From the NCBI GenBank assembly GCA_930367215.1, contig OV884056.1, positions 51,832,308-51,896,307 on the forward strand: a stretch of 64,000 nt of DNA. The letters run 5' to 3'. Below, piece by piece: positions 1-12,923 of this stretch. The translations under genes were made by a program, and so were the position numbers. The notes beneath the pieces were generated by a model, which worked only from the letters and a program-made list of their open reading frames with translations, was not told the origin of the DNA and made no database searches. How positions within the stretch are numbered: position 1 is the first letter of the stretch; the number at the start of each line of letters is the position of its first letter. Source of the DNA: Pollenia angustigena (Eukaryota > Arthropoda > Insecta > Diptera > Polleniidae).

Positions 1-733
1 TGATAGAGATATACCGTAGAATATAATAAGCTAATATACATAAATAAAAAAAAAAAAAACAGATAACAATTGATACAAAGAACAATTTTTCAAGTTTCTT
101 CTTGTTATGACAATTCTTCACTTTAAAACACACGTTCACAATTTTCAAAAATAACTGTAAACAAATCCAACTGCCAACTCTTCAAAATAATGCAAATGAC
201 TCAAATTGTTAGTTTTCTAAAGAATTGGATATTTTTCTTTCAAATGAGGTAGTTTTTGATAATTTATTTAAGTGTAGGCTTAAAAGAACTAATTAATAAA
301 ATTTTCCATATTAATTAAGCAAATTCAAATGAAATTCATAAATTTCTCCATCTTCCATCCCTGGTAGAAGGCTAGAAGATATGTCGAAAAAAATTTTAAA
401 AAATTATTTTTGTACACAGTATCGCTAGATATAACGTTCTTTAATGAATATGGACAAATCATTCATAATGACTTACAAAGTATTCAAAAATATTATAACC
501 TGTTAAATCATTCTGTTTTAAAACAATCCCTGTCCTGTCTGTCCCAATCATAAAATGATTGCCTATAACTGTTTACAGTTTTATTCTAATCATTTATATT
601 TGAAAATTTAAACTTTTAAATGATAAAGGTAACCATAGAATGATTGAGTTACCATAATATGTTTGGAAATGCCCAATGGAGGGAGTACTGATAATGGTTA
701 ATGTGTTTGCGGCAATACAAATATTGGTGATAT
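1..733. other. AT-rich non-coding stretch
   Basis: No open reading frame of note, no recognisable repeat and no RNA gene are visible. The composition matches the rest of the window. Confidence 0.6.
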
Positions 734-1122
734 CCCAGTAAAAAAAATTTGGGTTTTTTGAAGCACTTAAGAGAAAAAGCGCATAATTGAGCGCTTCAAT
801 TTTTGATTCTGATTTTTAAGTGCTGACAACGAAGAAGTTTTTAAAAAAATTAAAATATATTATGGCTTACGAAAACTATTGAAAAAGGCATATAAACAAG
901 TAAAAGCAAAACATTAGTAAATATATAGTTAGTCCTTAAGAAAGCACCTTAGGAGTGCTTTGTTTGCGTGTTAAATGAAGCGCTTTTTGTCAGCAGAAAA
1001 TAGCCCTTCAAACCGGGAACACTCCATACAAAATTCAGGCATCCCATCAGCAGGTTTGAAGCGATTTGAGGTATGAATTCATACATAAAACCTGCTCCTT
1101 TTGGATCACATTTTTTACTGGG
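734..1122. repeat. 389-bp TIR element (MITE-like)
   Basis: The two ends are inverted copies of CCCAGTAAAAAA, and both are flanked by TAT, giving a probable TA or TAT target duplication. The interior is non-coding and contains short inverted AGCGC-containing segments (near 787 and 978). Small size, TIRs and lack of coding capacity fit a MITE. The superfamily cannot be assigned from this copy alone. Confidence 0.6.
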
Positions 1123-3913
1123 TATAACTATGTATTTATGATATTTATCGATAGTTTAACTATATGTGATATTTTACTCTGCTATTCTAATACAAAACTT
1201 GCGGTGTTGCGTCTTAGTTTAAAATAAATAAATGCCATGAAAAGTACTAGGAAAAGTTTTTTATTTACCAAAATTTCGTTTAAATTTCTTTAAGCCCTCA
1301 GCGCTAAAATGGAAACTAACCTTTCTGAAGAAATTAAAAAGCTCTCTCAATATGCTTAAAAACCTCTAAACTAACTCCAAAAATTGCTATTGCTTCAGGA
1401 ACATTCGTTCTTGAGTTATCCCAAAATTAAAATTTATTGCAATCTACTTTTCCATTAAGGGCACTTAGCAATTAGCCAACGTAGATGCACAACAATGACC
1501 AACCAATACTCTGCTTTTCTTTGCTTTGTAAAATGATGCGGTCCTTCAGAGTACAACTGACAACAAAATGTTTATGTGCTTGTGTGTTTCTAACACATGC
1601 ACATAATACGCTCACACCTACTGATACATAAACATTAGAAAACATGGTAAATTGCGTAGATTGTGTGTATATCAATTTTTTTTTTGCATTTTTGCATTGT
1701 AAAATGCATTTGTAAGCCCTACAAAATCAACCAAAAAGACATACATATAAACTGAATGTGGAAAGGGAGAGGGGGAAAGTAGAGAGATAAAAAAAGTTAA
1801 AAAAAAAAAAATAAAACAAATTTAGATACATTTAACACTAAACACCATCCAATGCCATAGACATGAATGCATGATGCTCGATTTTTTCTTCTTCTGATTT
1901 TCAATAACAAGAATTGATGAGTTGGAGAATCCAGCCGGTTTGTTCGGACTTTTTGTTGGTGTTTATTTTACACAGGTTGCAGGCGCTGCACCAACAGATC
2001 CCTTGTATTTAGATTTAGTTAATTGCAATCTCTATGTATTTATGTACGCAGATATGTTTGTATGTAGTTGTCTATAGATGCATGTCTAGCTGTTGGTTGC
2101 TCTTGTTGTTGTTGTTGGCGCTGTGTAGGCTTATATTGTATACAATACTATATAGTACATGCTCCTCACTTTTTAAATAACTTTTTTCTATTTGTTTTTT
2201 TTTTTTTTTGTTATTTAAAAGTATGACCAGCATTCATACGTATGTATGTATGTAAATATATCCCGATTTATATAAAATGCTTCATGTACAATATCTGGCG
2301 TTTGTATTCTTGTTTTTCTCTCTAAATTTAACGTGTGAGTCCTGACACCATCAGACTCTACTATTCTCTGTAGTCTATTCTATAGTTAACATTTTAGGAG
2401 TTTGGGGGAAGTTTTCTATTTCAAACTACTGCCACTAGTCCGTTGGCCACACTACGAATACTGCAATTTAGTTTAGAGTTTTGGAAAGAGAACGTGTTTT
2501 TGTTGTTGTTGAGTTTTGTTTTTGGAGAATGAATTTGAAGTTGGAAGTGCATGTTTTTGCCATCAAAGCCCTTTCTAGTGTTAAATTTTTTTCATTTCAT
2601 ATTAAAGTTCATATGTTTCAATTAATTTGTTTAAATTGTAATCTTTGATGTTGGCAAAAGGAAAAGTTGATTTGTAAAATTGTTTAATTAAAATAAAAGT
2701 ATTTTTGTTATCTTTTTTTTTGCAACAAAAAAAAAAAAAAAAAAAAAAAATATTGGATAGTTACGTTCAAGCGAAGTATCAGTTATTTTCGAAAGTTATT
2801 TGTAGACTAGTTCCTTTTGGTAATTGTGAGTAAAAATATTTTTTTTTTTTTTGTAGTACCTGTAACGTTTCATGGGTAACTTTTTACGAAAAAGCAACGA
2901 TTGTATTTGAAACCGTATTTAAAACAATTACAAAAAATCTAAAATCCTTAAAACAATCACCGGGGATTCCGATTTCATTCGTAGAATTTAAAAAATTCCA
3001 AAATACCGGGTGTTTCTTTCTTTTAGATGTTGATTGTTTTGAAATCACTAAAATTTAAATAAACCATAAATTTATAAAAAAAAAACTTGGTTGTTAAGTT
3101 TTATTCGATTCTAAGATTTTAAGATTTTCCTGAAATGTTCACAGTACTTTTTTAATTACTCGATGCTTAAAAAAATGCTATGAAAATTTGCATACTACAC
3201 TACTTGACAGTTTTTTGACCAAAATAATCTGACACCTAATCTTTATGTAAAATTGTCCGCTGAATCCGAATATGAATCCGTTTTTGAGATATTCCACAAT
3301 AAACGTTATTTGTGTTTTTAAAAAAGATGATGTGACTTAAATGCAAATATCTTCAAAAATTTTAAAAGGTTACGTATTTCTTTCTTCTAGTGAAATATAA
3401 TAAAATTACTAAAATACACATGATTTTTAACGTTTTTTATTAATAAAAAGCATAGCATTCTTTTTATTTTTAGAAGCCTGTTTTATATTATTAATGCTTT
3501 TTTCCATGTCGCTTAAGATGATGACTAAAAGCTGTTTACAAACACTGCAAAAGACCGCTTTGCCTCCATGTCTTGGTTAAGCTATTTATACTTCAGTTCC
3601 CAGTCTTTCGAATGGTATCACCAAATATTATATTTCTTGGAAGGACCTGCAGCGATATCAATGTTATTTTCTTGTACTGAATCGGCGGCTAAAAATAATT
3701 TTTTTAAACGAGCACTACAAACACCACAATTTTTCTTTTTAAAAAGCTTTTTTGCTAAAACAATTCTTAGAATTTTTGCTAAAACTTTCATTAATACATT
3801 TTATACATGACAAAGTTGCAAAAAAGTAATACAATTGTTGCCAAAGAAACAATAATCTGTGAATTGCTTTTAAATTTTGACGACATTGTTTTGACCATTT
3901 TTTTTTATAAAAA
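1123..3913. other. Non-coding stretch with simple repeats
   Basis: No gene is supported. It holds a GTT run near 2103-2120, a 24-nt poly(A) at 2727-2750, several other homopolymers and ATGT-type microsatellites. The short ORFs here (67 and 80 codons) have no recognisable domains and biased composition, and are probably chance. Confidence 0.55.
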
Positions 3914-4790
3914 CTAGCTGACCCGACAGACGTTGTCCTGTCGAAATTAGCAAAAATGTTTGCGTTCGATTTTTAAAATCCGTTGAAAAAAACAAATATT
4001 TGAAAGAAAAATTAGTCAAATCGCTGGAGCCGTTTTCTGATTTTAGGTAAATCGAAAAAAGTGGGCGTTAAAGTGGGCCGGGCAAAATTTTCTTTCCGTA
4101 AAAACCTAAGTTGGACCATGGCGATGATTTTAAAGAAAATCGTCCAAATCGGTCAAGCCGTTCTCAAGTTATGCGCTTAATAGAAAAAGTGGGCATAAAA
4201 GTAGGCTTGGTCAATTTTTCTTTCGATGAAAACTTAAAATGGATTAATACGAACATTTGAAAGAAAAATTTGTCAAATCGATGGATCCGTTTCCTGAATT
4301 TAGGTAATTCAAAAAAATTGGACGTAAAAGTGGGCGGGGCAACATTTTCTTTTCGTATAAGTATAAGTTGGATCATAGCGATTATTTTAAAGAAAAAATC
4401 GTCCAAACTATATGGATGTCATTGGTGGTGCAATATGAAAATTGGATTTTGCCACGCCCCTCCGCGCGCAGACCGAAAATCAAAAATCAGGGGTCAAATC
4501 ACCGCAACCGATATCGAGCAAAATTGATCGAAATTATTTATTTTGGTATCATGAAACTCGATATCGAATGAAATGTATTGAATTTAAAATAATAGCATTC
4601 GATATCGAGTAACTCGACATTATATTTATCGTGTTTTCATTCGATAGTTTATTCGATACGAGAGTATCGAATGCGGTTATTAGACCCCAGACTTCACAGT
4701 GTCGCCCGCCTGAATATTCTGAAGATTCCCTGAATATTTCATCAAAATCGGTCCAGCCGTTTTAGAGTCCATACGTTACATATATATATT
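3914..4790 (-). mobile_element. Non-autonomous Helitron-like element
   Basis: Read on the minus strand the element ends in CTAG followed by T. Just upstream, GACAG and CTGTC form a hairpin, which is the usual Helitron 3' terminus. The opposite end near 4,790 is an AT-rich stretch following a TTTTAGAGTCCATACGTTAC-type end. It has no TIRs and no target duplication, as expected for Helitrons. The interior carries about three diverged copies of a ~100-bp unit with the phrase GTCCAAATCGGTCAAGCCG. No Rep or helicase coding remains. The right border is approximate. Confidence 0.6.
4491..4687. repeat. 197-bp MITE inside the Helitron-like element
   Basis: Inverted ends share GGGTC-AAT-ACCGCA-CGATA with a few mismatches. 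The interior is rich in ATCGATA-type palindromes. CAG flanks both sides, a possible 3-bp target duplication. It interrupts the Helitron-like sequence and so inserted later. Confidence 0.5.
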
Positions 4791-6723
4791 AAATGTTTTT
4801 TGTAAAAAACTTTACAAAAAATGGTAAATATTATAAAAGTCGCAAAGAAGTCGGTGTTAAAAAAGTCTCACAAGAATTTGGAGCCCGCTAAAAAAGGGAC
4901 TTTAGTCGGGCAAACGGGACATTTCTCGAAAAAAGTGAAGTTGGCTTCTCAATTCTATAACAGTTCGAAACGTCGATTTATGCCATTCAAACATAACGAA
5001 AAATAAGCACCACGAAGGTTGCAAATTATTCAGTTTCCTAACAAAGTTCTGATTCAATAACACGTACCATAATCGCGTAGTTTCGCACGACGAAACTTCT
5101 GTATCGATGTTTTGTTACCAAGCCTTTAGACGAGAGCGAGCAGTCTTAGTCAACAATAAATTTCAGTGTTTTCATCAATAATAAAATTTGGGAATTAAGC
5201 ACGAATAACAAAATCTTTTTAATTAAAATTTTGTATTCCTAAAAACTATTTTGATAATAAAATGGCAGTGCACGGCCTGCAAAAACTTAACTGGCAACAT
5301 GCTTTTGCAAGTTGTTTTTGTTTTCATTTTGTTTTTCTTAACCTTCGTACAACTACAATTAATGTTGGAAGAATTCCAATTAATTGTAGTGGGAAATGTA
5401 AGGAGAGATAAACTCACTGTTTATTGTTGATGTTTTTGTTTGAACTTTGATATTGTTACAAGTAGAATTAACCGATGCTTATAGTTCTTATATTTTTAAC
5501 AGTTTTATTTGGTTAAATATCTTTAGTTTTTCTAAAATCTTTTTTAGATGAAGTTTTCTGACGATCTGGCGTAAGAAACCAGTGAAATGCGCTTAGGAAC
5601 AGCTTATCCCATCTACAATAAATTTCAGTGTTTTTATCAATAATAAAAATTGGGAATTAAGCACGAATAACAAAATCTTTTTAATTAAAATGTTGTATTC
5701 CCAAAAATTATTTTGATTTTAACTAAATATTTCACAAAATGTAAATAAATCTTGACAAAATAAACAATAAATAGATGACTTCTTAGTGTTCGGTTCGGTA
5801 GATTTGTGGAAAAAACGCTAATAGTGTTTGTGTAGTAAATCATTAAAAAAATTACGTTTCCCTGTTTGTCATCTTTCGACATAAAAATAATACTGTTTTT
5901 ATCCAACTCAATAAAAAGATGAGAATATTTAATTCAGTTCGGTTTTTTTTAACCACAATCTTCATTGTGTTCGGTTCAGTTCATAAATGTTCATTCGTTT
6001 CTGTTGTGCGTAGCGCCCTTTTGGCTGGTAAAAAACCAAACATTTTCTACAAAAACCAAATACACATTCGGAAAAAAAAACAAAAAGCCAGCAAAATAAT
6101 TTCACACTAACAAAACATATACACAATGCACACACAAGCTGTTCGTGCTGCGGTCGTTGCTAAAATTTGTTGTGTATTCATTTCTTCATCAACGTAAAAA
6201 AAAGAAACACTATAGAACATTAAAATATAATGTTTGTCTACAGAACCACAAGACGAACGAAGAACAAAACACTATTTAATGTTCGGTTCTTTGTTCTGTT
6301 TATTTTCGAACATTGCTCGGTGACAGCCTGTGTGAATTAGCCTTGTTACTTTCTTTATTATATAAGTTTTTATTTAAAAATACTTTGTAGTAAAAAACAA
6401 GCCATAAAATGGATAAAAACTCGCTTAAATTACAAGGAATGGCAAAAATTCGATACAAATTGCTAAATTAGCGCAAATTCGCACCAACAAATCAAATATG
6501 CTTACAGCATATCGTTTTTTGGGCGGACTGTTCGTATGTGGAATAACCTTCTTGTTAAAATTTTCCCTACCACTTTCAACATGAAACAATTCAAGTCGAA
6601 TGTTCCCAAGCACTACTCCCTCTTTCCTCTTTCCCATAATTTATTTTTCTAGTTCCATGAATGCTGTTTCTAACAAAAAAAAAAAAAAAAAAAGACAATA
6701 TCCGTCAGGAATGCGGGTACCTA
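4791..6723. other. Non-coding stretch with GGTTCGG-rich segment
   Basis: No gene is supported. A 61-codon Lys-rich ORF at 4821-5006 (+) has no recognisable domain. From about 5,780 to 6,310 the motif GTTCGGTT recurs in both orientations, suggesting a decayed inverted-repeat element, but I cannot define its ends. A poly(A) tract lies at about 6,674-6,694. Confidence 0.45.
5154..5715. repeat. Direct repeat of about 100 bp
   Basis: Positions 5154-5255 and 5616-5715 are direct copies, about 93-95% identical, starting CAATAAATTTCAGTG and ending near ATTTTGAT. The spacing is 462 bp. This could be a local duplication or the remains of short terminal direct repeats of a retroelement. No coding sequence or primer-binding site is visible between them. 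Confidence 0.6.
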
Positions 6724-7209
6724 CACCCAGAGAAAAACATGTTTAAATATGGTCACCTCCAACCAAACTATTTTTAATGAAAATGTTGAACATATTATGT
6801 TTAATATGACCATATTACTGTCAGCGGTAACCATATTATGGTTAAATTAGGTCTCCATCAAGAAGCCACAACCATTTTATGGTTGCCTCCGAACATGTTA
6901 TATTAAGTAATAACTAAAATATGTGTAACACTTATAATAACATGGTTGGTTTTCAACCATAGCATGTTGCTCTTGAAAAAGAGGAAAATACTATTGTAAA
7001 TTTAAAAACAAATTATTATTATATTTAACCATAACATTTTTAGAGGCAACCATAATATGGTTGTGGGTTGTTGATGGAGGACTAATTTAACCATAATATT
7101 GTTGTCGCAGACAATTATATGGTTATATTAATCATAATATGTTTAAAATTTTCTTTAAAAATAGTTTGGTTGGAGGTGACCATATTTAAACATGTTTTTT
7201 CTCTACGTG
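6724..7209. mobile_element. Foldback element of the ACCATAATATGGT family, complete copy
   Basis: This is a long imperfect palindrome. The left end (CACCCAGAGAAAAACATG) and right end are inverted copies, and both arms continue through ATATGGTCACCTCCAACCAA. The interior is built from repeated AACCATAATATGGTTG-like words. The outer bases are TA on both sides, consistent with a TA target duplication. There is no coding sequence. Other copies lie at 20776-23770 (split), 48340-48550 and 56270-56450. Confidence 0.7.
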
Positions 7210-7549
7210 TATCGCAGTACTGGCAAGAGTGATAATAGTGAAATACCCTAAATCGGGTCTGTATGATCGTAAATTCTGCCGGCGGCTACTTGTTAAAAAG
7301 GCTGACATCAAATAAACACAATGAAAAAGCAAATCTTTAATTTTTCGTATATTTAAAAAATTACTGGTGACAACTTTTGCGCCACCTTGTATAATGGTAA
7401 GTTTACATAAAACTCGACATTTTCGAAGCAAAAATAGCTTTATTGTTTCCACTATTTCGTTTTAAATTTCATAAACAATTATTAAATTTAACAAACGTTT
7501 ATTAAGGAAATTTATCATATAAGATTTTTTTTGCCTTCATTAAATTTTA

Positions 7550-7668
7550 ACTGCCGTATTCATAAAAAAATTAGAAATGATTTGAAATGCATTTTTAGAA
7601 AAATTTGTAAGAAATTTTTGCCTTAAAACACATTTCAAACTTATTTTATTTTTTATAAAAACGGCAGT
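7550..7668. repeat. Hairpin palindrome, about 119 bp
   Basis: The arms begin ACTGCCGTATTCATAAAAA and end in its near-complement, with several mismatches toward the centre. It resembles the palindromes at 7722-7836 and 56110-56228 in size and in having CATAAAAA-like sequence inside the ends. It is a probable short foldback MITE. Confidence 0.55.
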
Positions 7669-7721
7669 AAATATTTTTTGGAATATCCATGTGTATGTTA
7701 GTAAAATTTATAGATATTTAC

Positions 7722-7836
7722 GGCCTTATTTATAAAAAATAAAACAGGTTAATAAAAGGTTTATTAAAGACATTTTCATACAAAATCTGTTTCATAAGCC
7801 CTTTATTAACCTGTTTTATTTTTAATAAATAAGGCC
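7722..7836. repeat. Hairpin palindrome, about 115 bp
   Basis: The ends GGCCTTATTTAT and ATAAATAAGGCC are inverted. The arms continue through AATAAAACAGGTTAATAAA and are nearly complementary for about 37 bp, leaving a short central loop. It belongs with the other ~120-bp palindromes in the window. Confidence 0.6.
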
Positions 7837-9711
7837 TTTATTCTCTAAAATGTTGTAAGTAATTTAAGCAAAAATACAGCATTTCTAAGTTGTACCCATG
7901 AAATTCTTAACCAAAAACTACTTGATTCTTTAATTCTTAAAAAATACTTTTATATGAAATAGGAAAACAAAAGGAAAACCTTATTTTTAATATAAAAAAA
8001 GTCTTTACGACAAGAGCCACAAAGCACTAAATCATTTAGATATTTGTAAAACATAAAGAAAAATTGAGCGATAAGGCATTTGAAAGATAAAATCCCATTT
8101 CGACTATAAAACAAATTGCGATATATCATCTCATATGCAACCATAAGCACTAAAAAAACGTACGCTAAATAAAATAAAACAACTGCAAAAGTCCGCCAAG
8201 TGCGAGTATAAATTAAAAAAAAAAAAAAAAATTTATATCACGAATAAAATTCTAAAAAAAGAAGGTATTGCAGTAAAATGCAAGACAATGCTAAAACAGG
8301 CTCTGCATAGGGAAGCGACCATCACCCAACCATCAACAGCAGCAACACAGTCATAAACAGGCAAAATCAGCTCCACAGCCATTACGATGCTGGTGATAAA
8401 CGCGAATCGAACCAATGCAGTTGCACAGCCAACGAAAAAAAGCTCAGAAAATATTTTCCATTACAAGAAATAAAACCTAAGGTAAGGAAGGTTTATTTTT
8501 TCGGGGAGTCGCAAAACAAACTAAACGCCAACAAGTGCAATGGGGAAAAAGGAAGACGGGAATGCAATTCGTATTTGTTTACTAGCGATGGAGGCAAAAG
8601 CAACAACAGCAATAAGAAGAAGTTGTATAATTCATGAATATAAAATGCATTGCAATAACAGCAATACACATCCTGGCCCCAAACGCCTTTCTCGAGCCCC
8701 CACATTTGCAAGCAAACTCGAATACACACATACGCGCGCGATTTTCGATTTGGGCCTCAAAACAACAGCGACAACAACAACAATACGAATGAGGGAAAAA
8801 ACTGCAGTTTATTTCCGCGAAAAACAGAAAGTAGAAATACAAAAAAAAAAAAGAACTACACTACTTGCAAAGCACTTGCAGCAGTTTTATATTTGTACGA
8901 GTGTGGTTTTGTGTAAGTTTTTCTATATGTGTGGTTTATTTATTTCGTTTTTGGGTAGGAAGTAGAAAGGACACACACACGTTTACTCACTCACTTGCAT
9001 ACAAACATCATTTTTGTCTAAAGTTTGAGGCATGTGACGCATTGCGACGAGTACAAGTACGAAATTGTTGTATGCAAACAAATACAACATGTGCCACAAG
9101 GTAGATTTTAAGCTCAAACTCCAAACTTAAAATGATAACACGTAACATGCAACGGCAACGGCAACGGCAATGGCAGCAACAATAACAACTATTCAAATAA
9201 AGAAAAATAACAACAATGTTAACTAAAAAAAACGCGTAAATCTCAAATGGGAACTGGTCATATAATATTGTATAACTAAAAATAAATAATAAACGAAAAC
9301 AAAAACAGTTTCCTAGAAATATTTCTTTTTTTGTTTATCTTTTGGCTTGAGCAATGTGGGCCAATATGCGATATTTAGTTCTTAACAGTGGCGGAAAGAT
9401 CTAGAGCCTCTTGATTTTTATTTAATATAAAGCCCTTAAAAACTTTAAATTTAATTTATTTTAATTTAATTAAAACCTACATATCAATTTTTACAACATG
9501 CTTCAGATTTTTTTTGATATCTTTTCCACACAATTTTCTTCAAATCAAGTGCAGTGCACGTTTTTATTGCAAATGCTATTGTACTAATATACACTGAAAG
9601 AAATCCATGCAACTTTCTTAGCAACCGTTTTTGTACTATTTACAAACATTTCGTAATTTATATTGAATACAAAGAAAGTTTACCTTTCAGCGTTTTAGAA
9701 TTCAATCGTTG
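7837..9711. other. Non-coding stretch, possible UTR-like sequence near 8.5-9.2 kb
   Basis: The segment 8,240-9,200 has higher GC, CAACAA/GGCAAC runs and fewer stops than its surroundings, including a 141-codon ORF at 8540-8965 (+). The ORF has no recognisable domain and Thr/Lys runs, so I do not call it a gene. Such sequence is common in long 5' UTRs or enhancers of fly genes. A CTAAGGTAAGG splice-donor-like word is near 8,478. Confidence 0.35.
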
Positions 9712-9788
9712 TTAACCCATTTTGTACCAGCGGTCGAGATGTCGACCACAAACTTTTACCATTTTTCATTAAATAATTTAAAATATTA

Positions 9789-10794
9789 CACAGAAAAAAT
9801 TATTTTTCCAATTCAAACAAAAAATTTGTAGAATCAAACAATTTTTTGTCTAAAATCGGTCCTACAAACAAATTCGCATATTCAAACAATTAATTTGCAT
9901 TTTGTTTATTGAAACAAACGCCGATTTTTTCAAACAAATAATTTTACAGAATCAAAACAAAAAGTTTACTGAAATTCATATAAATTTCAAACAAATAATT
10001 TTGCTTAATCAAACAAAAAAGTTTTGGCACAAGCAATGACGCGCACACAAGCAAGCACTGTTTGCGAAGATGAAGCAGAGCAGAGCGGCCGGCTGGCTTT
10101 GAGACACATTTTTTTGTTGGAATAATTTTTGGACGAAGTCATATTTATACTCACAGTGTTTTTCTTCATCACTCACTGTTGCTTTATCCTTTCCTTTGCT
10201 AATGAAGAAGAAATGTAACCAAAAACGGCGGCAGACCGACTCGATATGTTTTCTGCCATCATTCTATTTTTGTATTTGATGTATTTAAACAAACTGTTTG
10301 AAAAAATTGAATACGGGATTTTGTTTTTTTTTTTACCAACTTTGAAACCAACCAAAAATTTATTTTGTTTCTTATAATGTGTGTTTTCTGTTGTTTAAAA
10401 AAAATGAAACGTTTTTTTTTACCTGCTATTGTTTTTGTTGTTTTTTTACTACAAACCTCATCGCGCTATTTTATCATTTTTATTTCCAAAAATAGACTCC
10501 ATGTGTTTTTTGTTGTAGTTCTTATATTTATCATAAAGAAGTGTTGCTTACAATCAATAAAAAAATGCAAAAAGACGACAACATTAAAGAGCGTTAAATA
10601 TTTCATACAAAATTATGAAAACTTCAAACCAATAGCGCGTTTCTTAAATTTTTGAAGAGTTGTCCACATTTTTGTTGGTTAAATAAAAATCAAACAAAAA
10701 TATTGATTGAATCAGTAAAAAAAATTTGTAGAAATCAAAAAAATTTTCAAACAAGCGTTTGTTTGAAAATAATTCGGCAATAATTTTTTCTGTG
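9789..10794. mobile_element. TIR element, about 1.0 kb, CACAGAAAAAATTATT ends
   Basis: Inverted ends of about 16 bp (CACAGAAAAAATTATT) are flanked by TA on both sides. The interior is AT-rich, full of TCAAACAA-type words, and holds one 96-codon ORF (10365-10655) with hydrophobic composition but no known motif. It interrupts the piggyBac left arm. A TA target suggests a Tc1/mariner-type MITE, but the size is large and the family is uncertain. Confidence 0.55.
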
Positions 10795-11607
10795 TAGGTA
10801 GTGTAATTAAATTAATTTTTATTATTAATAATTTAGTTTGGCTTGTTGGCTTTCTGATCAGGACTTTGTTATCAAACCGCTCCCCCTTTTAAGTACCCCT
10901 CTGGGGTGCACAAAAATAAACTAAAAATAGGATATTGTTAATCCAATTGTAACGACTTACATATATAAAATAGAAAAAAAAAAAATTATTGCTTTAAATA
11001 GCCAACAGATCAAATGAATTTTAATATCCAAATTTAAATTGACTTGCTACTCCTGCTGGCCGGCAGACAGCCTTGAATATAGTTGGTCGAGATGTCGACC
11101 ACTGGGATAATTAGTGCACTAAATTTAATAATGCTGTTTCAAACAAGTTTTTTAATTGTTCCAATTAATTTCCCTTAATTGAAAATAAGAATTATAATGT
11201 TTGTGTGTATATTTGCAAATATGAAAACATGCACACAAACTTTAAAATATCTAAAATTTTCAAACAATTTTTTAATTGTTTCTCTTTTCTCTTATGCTGA
11301 CGGTCACATTTTAATTAAACCTATTGATTGAAACTGAACAGCAAAAAAAGCTCAAACTTATAAACGTGTTAATTGATATGATCAATTTGCTTGTTGGCGG
11401 AAAATCAGTACAGAATTTAATTAATAGTACAAATATCTAACAAATACGTTAATTGAAGTGGGTTTTTCATTTTTTCTGTGTGAGCAAATAGCTGTAAGAT
11501 GTTTATCTGGGGGAAGCCAATTATTCGCTTCGGATACGAATATTGGTGCTTATGTTCTTACAAAGGATATCTTTTTCAATTTCAACCATATGCTTGAGCA
11601 TCGGATA

Positions 11608-12923
11608 TAGAGTTGTCAATTATTCGCCTTTCAACTTGGTTCGAATAATTCAAAGAATTGTTTTTGTTCTTTCGATCAAACGATTAAATCTAAAAAATTA
11701 TTCGATTACTCGATGAGAACAACGAATAAAAAATATTAGTATTACAAAAAATTTACGTTTTTTAAATTGATACCATTCCATTCCATTCCATTCATCTTCA
11801 ACTATCTTCTTTATTTTTATAATTGCTTGTCAAATATTTGTTTAATAAGAACATAAAATACATTTTTGAAATACTATGAGTACTTGACACGGTTTTTGCT
11901 TACTAAACATTGAGATTAATTACAATCAGGGCTATGGGTACAATATTCTTTGACTTTTCTAACTTTTTTTAAAGGGTGGGCCAACCATAATGCACGATGT
12001 TAATTGTGAGTCGCACTTTATTGTTAATTTTTTTGACAAACTTAATTTGACATTTCTCTGTTTTAGTGTTTGACAAATTCAACCATGGAAAGGTACACAA
12101 TTGAGCAGCGCGTTATGATTGTTGAAGCCTTTTACGAAAATGGGCGTTCAAATCCAAATGCATTTAATCGACTAAATGTGTCCACAATCGGGAGAATTGT
12201 GCGTTAATTTCCGCAAACAGGGTCTGTAGGAAATTTGAAAACAGCTGTGCATGCTCGTGCAGCTCGTTGATGGGCTGGTGGCGTAATCGGGCCGCATTTC
12301 TTGGACAATGGTGTTCGATATCACGACATGATAACGGACTTTTTGTAGCCAGAAATTGAGTATATGAAAATGGAAGATATGTGGTTCCAACTCTTTTGCG
12401 CTCTTTTGGCTCTTTTGCGCTAGAAATTTAATGGCCGTGTTAAAAGAAAAATTGTACGTCAATAAGCCAAGAACAAATCAAGAGCTAAAGGATAAGATAA
12501 TTCAGCACATTAACGATATAGAACCTTTATTTTGTCGCAGAATCATTGAAAATATGGGCCATCGGAAAGAGGTATGCCACTGTAGCCGTGGCGAGCATTT
12601 GGCCGATTTTTTGTTTCAAACATAGATGTCATTACATCTTTCTATAACAATAAAAAATATTCTGTGAAAACTTTATGATTTATTTACAATTAACATCGTG
12701 CATTTTGGTCTGACCGCCATTTATAAAATCATTAAAAACGTATTAGAATAAATCAAATTCTAAGCTTTTATTTACTTTTTAATAAAAAAAATTATTCGAT
12801 TAGTCGACATTAATTAATCGATTTTTTCTTTATTCGAAAATCGCCATTTTTAAATTAATTGAACAAGAGTTAGGTTTTGTTTGATCGATTAATCGAATTA
12901 TTCTTAATCGGCTGACAACTCTA
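11608..12923. mobile_element. hAT-type element with perfect 8-bp target duplication
   Basis: The ends are the 11-bp inverted repeat TAGAGTTGTCA / TGACAACTCTA. The octamer ATCGGATA flanks both sides (11600-11607 and 12924-12931). TIR sequence and 8-bp duplication fit hAT. The insertion falls inside the piggyBac transposase relic, whose coding continues across the join. The interior is AT-rich with TCGATTAATCGA-type repeats and no hAT transposase, and is interrupted by a mariner at 11971-12722. Confidence 0.85.
11971..12722 (+). mobile_element. DD41D-type mariner, internally deleted copy
   Basis: TIRs of about 30 bp read AAAGGGTGG-CCAACC and share TGCACGATGTTAATTGT. The plus strand starts with a helix-turn-helix head (MERYTIEQRVMIVEAFYENG) and ends with a C-terminal block (VNKPRTNQELKDKIIQHIND, then HRKEVCHCSRGEHLADFLFQT-like). 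The catalytic middle is deleted and the frame is broken. It matches the copies at 28790-29783 and 32825-35410 and lies inside the hAT. Confidence 0.75.

Noticed and set aside
5154..5715. LTR retrotransposon from the ~100-bp direct repeats
   Set aside because: Too short and too close together, with no primer-binding site, polypurine tract or coding sequence between.
8540..8965. 141-codon ORF on the plus strand
   Set aside because: No known domain; Thr and Lys runs come from ACA/AAA simple sequence; overlapping ORFs of similar length on the other strand.
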